From JAWVFM01 sp963771655 (GTDB lineage: Bacteria > Actinomycetota > Thermoleophilia > Solirubrobacterales > 70-9), in contig CAVYUG010000002.1 of NCBI GenBank assembly GCA_963771655.1, positions 174,298 to 238,297 on the forward strand: 64,000 nt of DNA. The letters are read 5' to 3'. Made by a program: the position numbers and the translations under genes. The notes beneath the pieces were generated by a model. It was not told where the DNA came from, did not search any database, and saw nothing but the letters and a program-made list of their open reading frames with translations. The first letter of the stretch is position 1. Each line of letters starts with the position of its first letter. Of this stretch, positions 61,832-64,000 are shown piece by piece.

Positions 61832-64000
61832 ACCACCCCGAGGTCATCCGTCGTGACCTCGCTCGGCACCGGCAGCGGGTCGACGCGGCGCAGGCCGAAC
61901 TCCTCGACCACCTGGATGATCTCCATCGCCGCCTGGTCGCGGCCGATCGTGCTTTCGGTGAGCCGCTCCTGGATCGCGCCCAGCGCGCGGCGGACCGCAG
62001 AACTTCGCTCCACTGCAAGCGCCTCCATCGCTCGCTCTGCCCGGTCCATGCTCGGCAGAGCGACCGCCGGGTCGCGCAGCACGCCCAATGCCCAGCGCTG
62101 CTTTGGGCCGATCCGCTCCTGGTCGGTGCGCAGGTCGGCGCGCTCGTTGTGGGCGGCGACGATGCTCTTCGCGGCCATGTTCCAAGCCCCCTCGAGGTCG
62201 GTCCCCTCGAGCTCCGTGACCTCGCCGCCCTCCGGATCGATTCGCTCGAGGATCTCGAGGTCGACGTTGATCGGGTCTCGGTCGGCCGCGGGCGCGCCAT
62301 CGTCGAGCTCCACGTAACGCCAGTAGCGGTAGCCGCCCTCGGCATCGGGCATCGGCGGCGTCCGCACAGCGAAGAAGACCCCCGGGCGCGCCACGCGAGC
62401 GCCCGCCCGGCGTCTGCCGAAAGCAGGCGCCGATTCCCCACGGAAGCTTCAGCAGACGCTCAACCTCTCCCTCCGCGAGCGCGCGGTCGACCTTCGCGCC
62501 GAAGCTCCTCGCCGACGAAGGCGCCGGAGTCCTCCTCAGCGTCGTCGAGTACCCCCGGGGTCCTCGCCCGCAAGTCGCTCAGCGGAGCTGTGAAGCTCGG
62601 CCTCGAGCCCCTCGATCACCTCCGAGCTCCATGCCGTAGACGCCGCCGGCTGCCTTGATCTTGCCCTGGATCCGTGCCTCGAGCCCGAGCAGGGCATCGA
62701 GCTCGCCGGGCTCGGGGAGCATCGTCGTCAGCAATACCTCTTCGTGCTCGCTCAAGAGGCGAATCACGCGGCCGTTTCGCTGTACCACCCGCTGCGGGTT
62801 CCACGGCATGTCGTAGGAGAGCGACCGCCTGCGCCTGCTGGAGGTTCTGTCCCTCCGAGAGCACGTCGGTGGAGAGCAGGAGGTCGACCTCTCCATCGCG
62901 AGGCTCGTAGTCCGGGCGCACCACCGTCCTCGGCGCGAAGCGCCCCGAGCGCGGCAAGCCGCTCGTCGGGCGTCGTCTCGGTGCCGATCGACGGCGATCC
63001 GCTCACGCCCGCCGATGCCGTCGGGCAGGTGCTCGTCGAGGTAGCGGACGGTCGCTGCGTAGGTCGCGAACACCGCGACCTTCTCGGCCGGCGAGGTCCT
63101 CGAGCACCGTGCGCAGCAGCGCGCAGCTTCGGGTCCGACTCCGGGGTCGAGCTCGGCGAGCGCGTCGCGGATCCGCACGAGGCGATCGCGGTCCTCGGCG
63201 ACGGCCGCCCCGTACTCGTCGACGAACTCCTCCCGCGGCCGCGTCCCCGACGCCGTCATCGAGCTTCTGCTCGAGCCAGGCCGGCGAGCCCCGACTCGTC
63301 CTCCTCGGTGGCGGCCGCCTCGCGGAGCTGCTCGCGGGAGGAGGACGTGTCCCTCTCCCCACGCCGCGAGGAACGCGTCGTGGGCCGCCAGCATCCTCTC
63401 CACTGTCTCGAGGCAGGCAGCCCAGCACGACTCGAATCGCTTCAGGAGCCCCGACTTCACGAGCCCGCCGAGCTGGGCCTCGACGCTTCGTCTCCTCGCC
63501 GCCTTTGCTCGAAGGCACTTGGCCGGTACCGCGCCATCGTCAGTGTGTCGATCTCAACCGTGATCCGTTCGAAAAGGTTCGGGTGTGCCGTGTCGAGGTC
63601 GTAGCGGCGGGTTCGGAGCTTCGGCTTCGGAAACGCGACCTTGGTGCCGTTGGGGAACGTCGCCCCCTCGTAGGAGCGCTCGATGAACTTGCGGTCGCGG
63701 CGCACGCTGACCGCGTCGGCCAGGGGGAAAAGCGCCGAGGGGCTCGAGGTTCTCGGGGTCGCGCTCGTTGGCCCCGGCGAGCAGGAACAGCTCGCGGATC
63801 GAGTCGATCCCGGCCCGCGCGGAGTCCGCGGTCGTGGCGGCTGAACAGCATCACGAGGTTGTAGAGGTCCCACAGCCCATTGTTGATCGGCGTCGCCGTC
63901 AGCAGCACGACCTGTTCTCGGGTAGCCGCCGAGCAGCCGCTCCATCGCTCGATACCAGCTCGTGTCCTCGTTGCGAAGCGCGTGAGCCTCGTCGACGACG
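61738..64000 (-). pseudogene. SNF2-family helicase (DISARM DrmD-like), broken and cut by window edge
   Basis: From the right edge leftward: VVDEAHALRNEDTSWYRA (DEAH box), LLTATPINNGLWDLYNLV (motif III), LFPLADAVSVRRDRKFIE, EKVAVFATYAATVRYLDEHL, SYDMPWNPQRVVQRNGRVIR (motif VI region), EEVLLTTMLPEPGELDALL, then an extended C-terminal domain (YRYWRYVELDDGAPA, GPKQRWALGVLRDP) ending near 61738. These pieces lie in at least four reading frames. The arrangement matches large SNF2 helicases used in defence systems. The N-terminus is outside the window. The end overlaps the start of the RelA/SpoT-like gene. Confidence 0.75.

Overview
The window is GC-rich bacterial DNA with many GTG starts and stop/start overlaps of the ATGA or GTGA kind. 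Gene content (CsrA, DUF4333 lipoprotein, SHOCT membrane protein, delta-60 repeat proteins, class I FbaB-type aldolase, an AbiEi/DUF559-type pseudogene) suggests an actinobacterium of the Thermoleophilia/Solirubrobacterales kind. That placement is inference; no rRNA is present.

Layout. 1-8.7 kb: a same-strand surface-glycan block with a polytopic membrane protein (cut by the left edge), three sulfotransferases, a glycosyltransferase and a lipid-linked oligosaccharide flippase, mostly overlapping by 4 bases. 8.7-16.8 kb: csrA, a thermonuclease lipoprotein, two tandem delta-60 repeat exoproteins, fructose-bisphosphate aldolase, a carboxylate-amine ligase and a zinc-ribbon pseudo-rhomboid. 16.8-25.5 kb: a decayed AbiEi/DUF559 gene, O-methyltransferase, a run of overlapping genes ending in an R2lox-type oxidase, a two-component pair, an ECF sigma factor fused to its own zinc-finger/membrane tail, tRNA-Leu(TAA) and a LAGLIDADG protein. 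25.5-33 kb: an aldehyde dehydrogenase flanked by two small paralogues, exported proteins, a serine-hydrolase fold that has lost its catalytic motifs, and a HAMP adenylate cyclase. 33-43.7 kb: a 1399-residue subtilase with beta-propeller-like repeats, FAD monooxygenase, DedA protein between inverted palindromes, SHOCT membrane protein, DHFR-like reductase and an intact serine hydrolase. 43.7-59.8 kb: secreted nuclease, BNR protein, CorA, lipoproteins, PPK2, enoyl-CoA hydratase, NhaA-DsbA fusion and a TPP enzyme. 59.8-64 kb: a defence-like cluster of HNH nuclease, 84-residue protein, RelA/SpoT synthetase and SNF2 helicase, running off the right edge.

The most unusual content is in the gene-free gaps at 50.1-50.3, 51.6-51.8 and 57.3-57.7 kb. 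These hold three full copies and one remnant of a structured RNA of about 175-215 nt. Each full copy has a tRNA-like half (acceptor-like stem, D-like hairpin, variable hairpin, T arm with TTCGAGT loop). Where an anticodon arm should be there is instead a strand that pairs perfectly (11-12 bp) with a segment downstream of the acceptor stem, forming a pseudoknot. A GC hairpin and a terminator-like hairpin follow. Stems are kept by compensatory changes between copies. I do not recognise this RNA class.

Reading-frame quality is good up to about 43.7 kb, with few breaks, but many genes after that carry one-base shifts, and the last 2 kb is heavily broken. I annotate such genes over their whole extent and say where the frame changes. 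Sequencing error and real decay cannot be told apart from the sequence alone.
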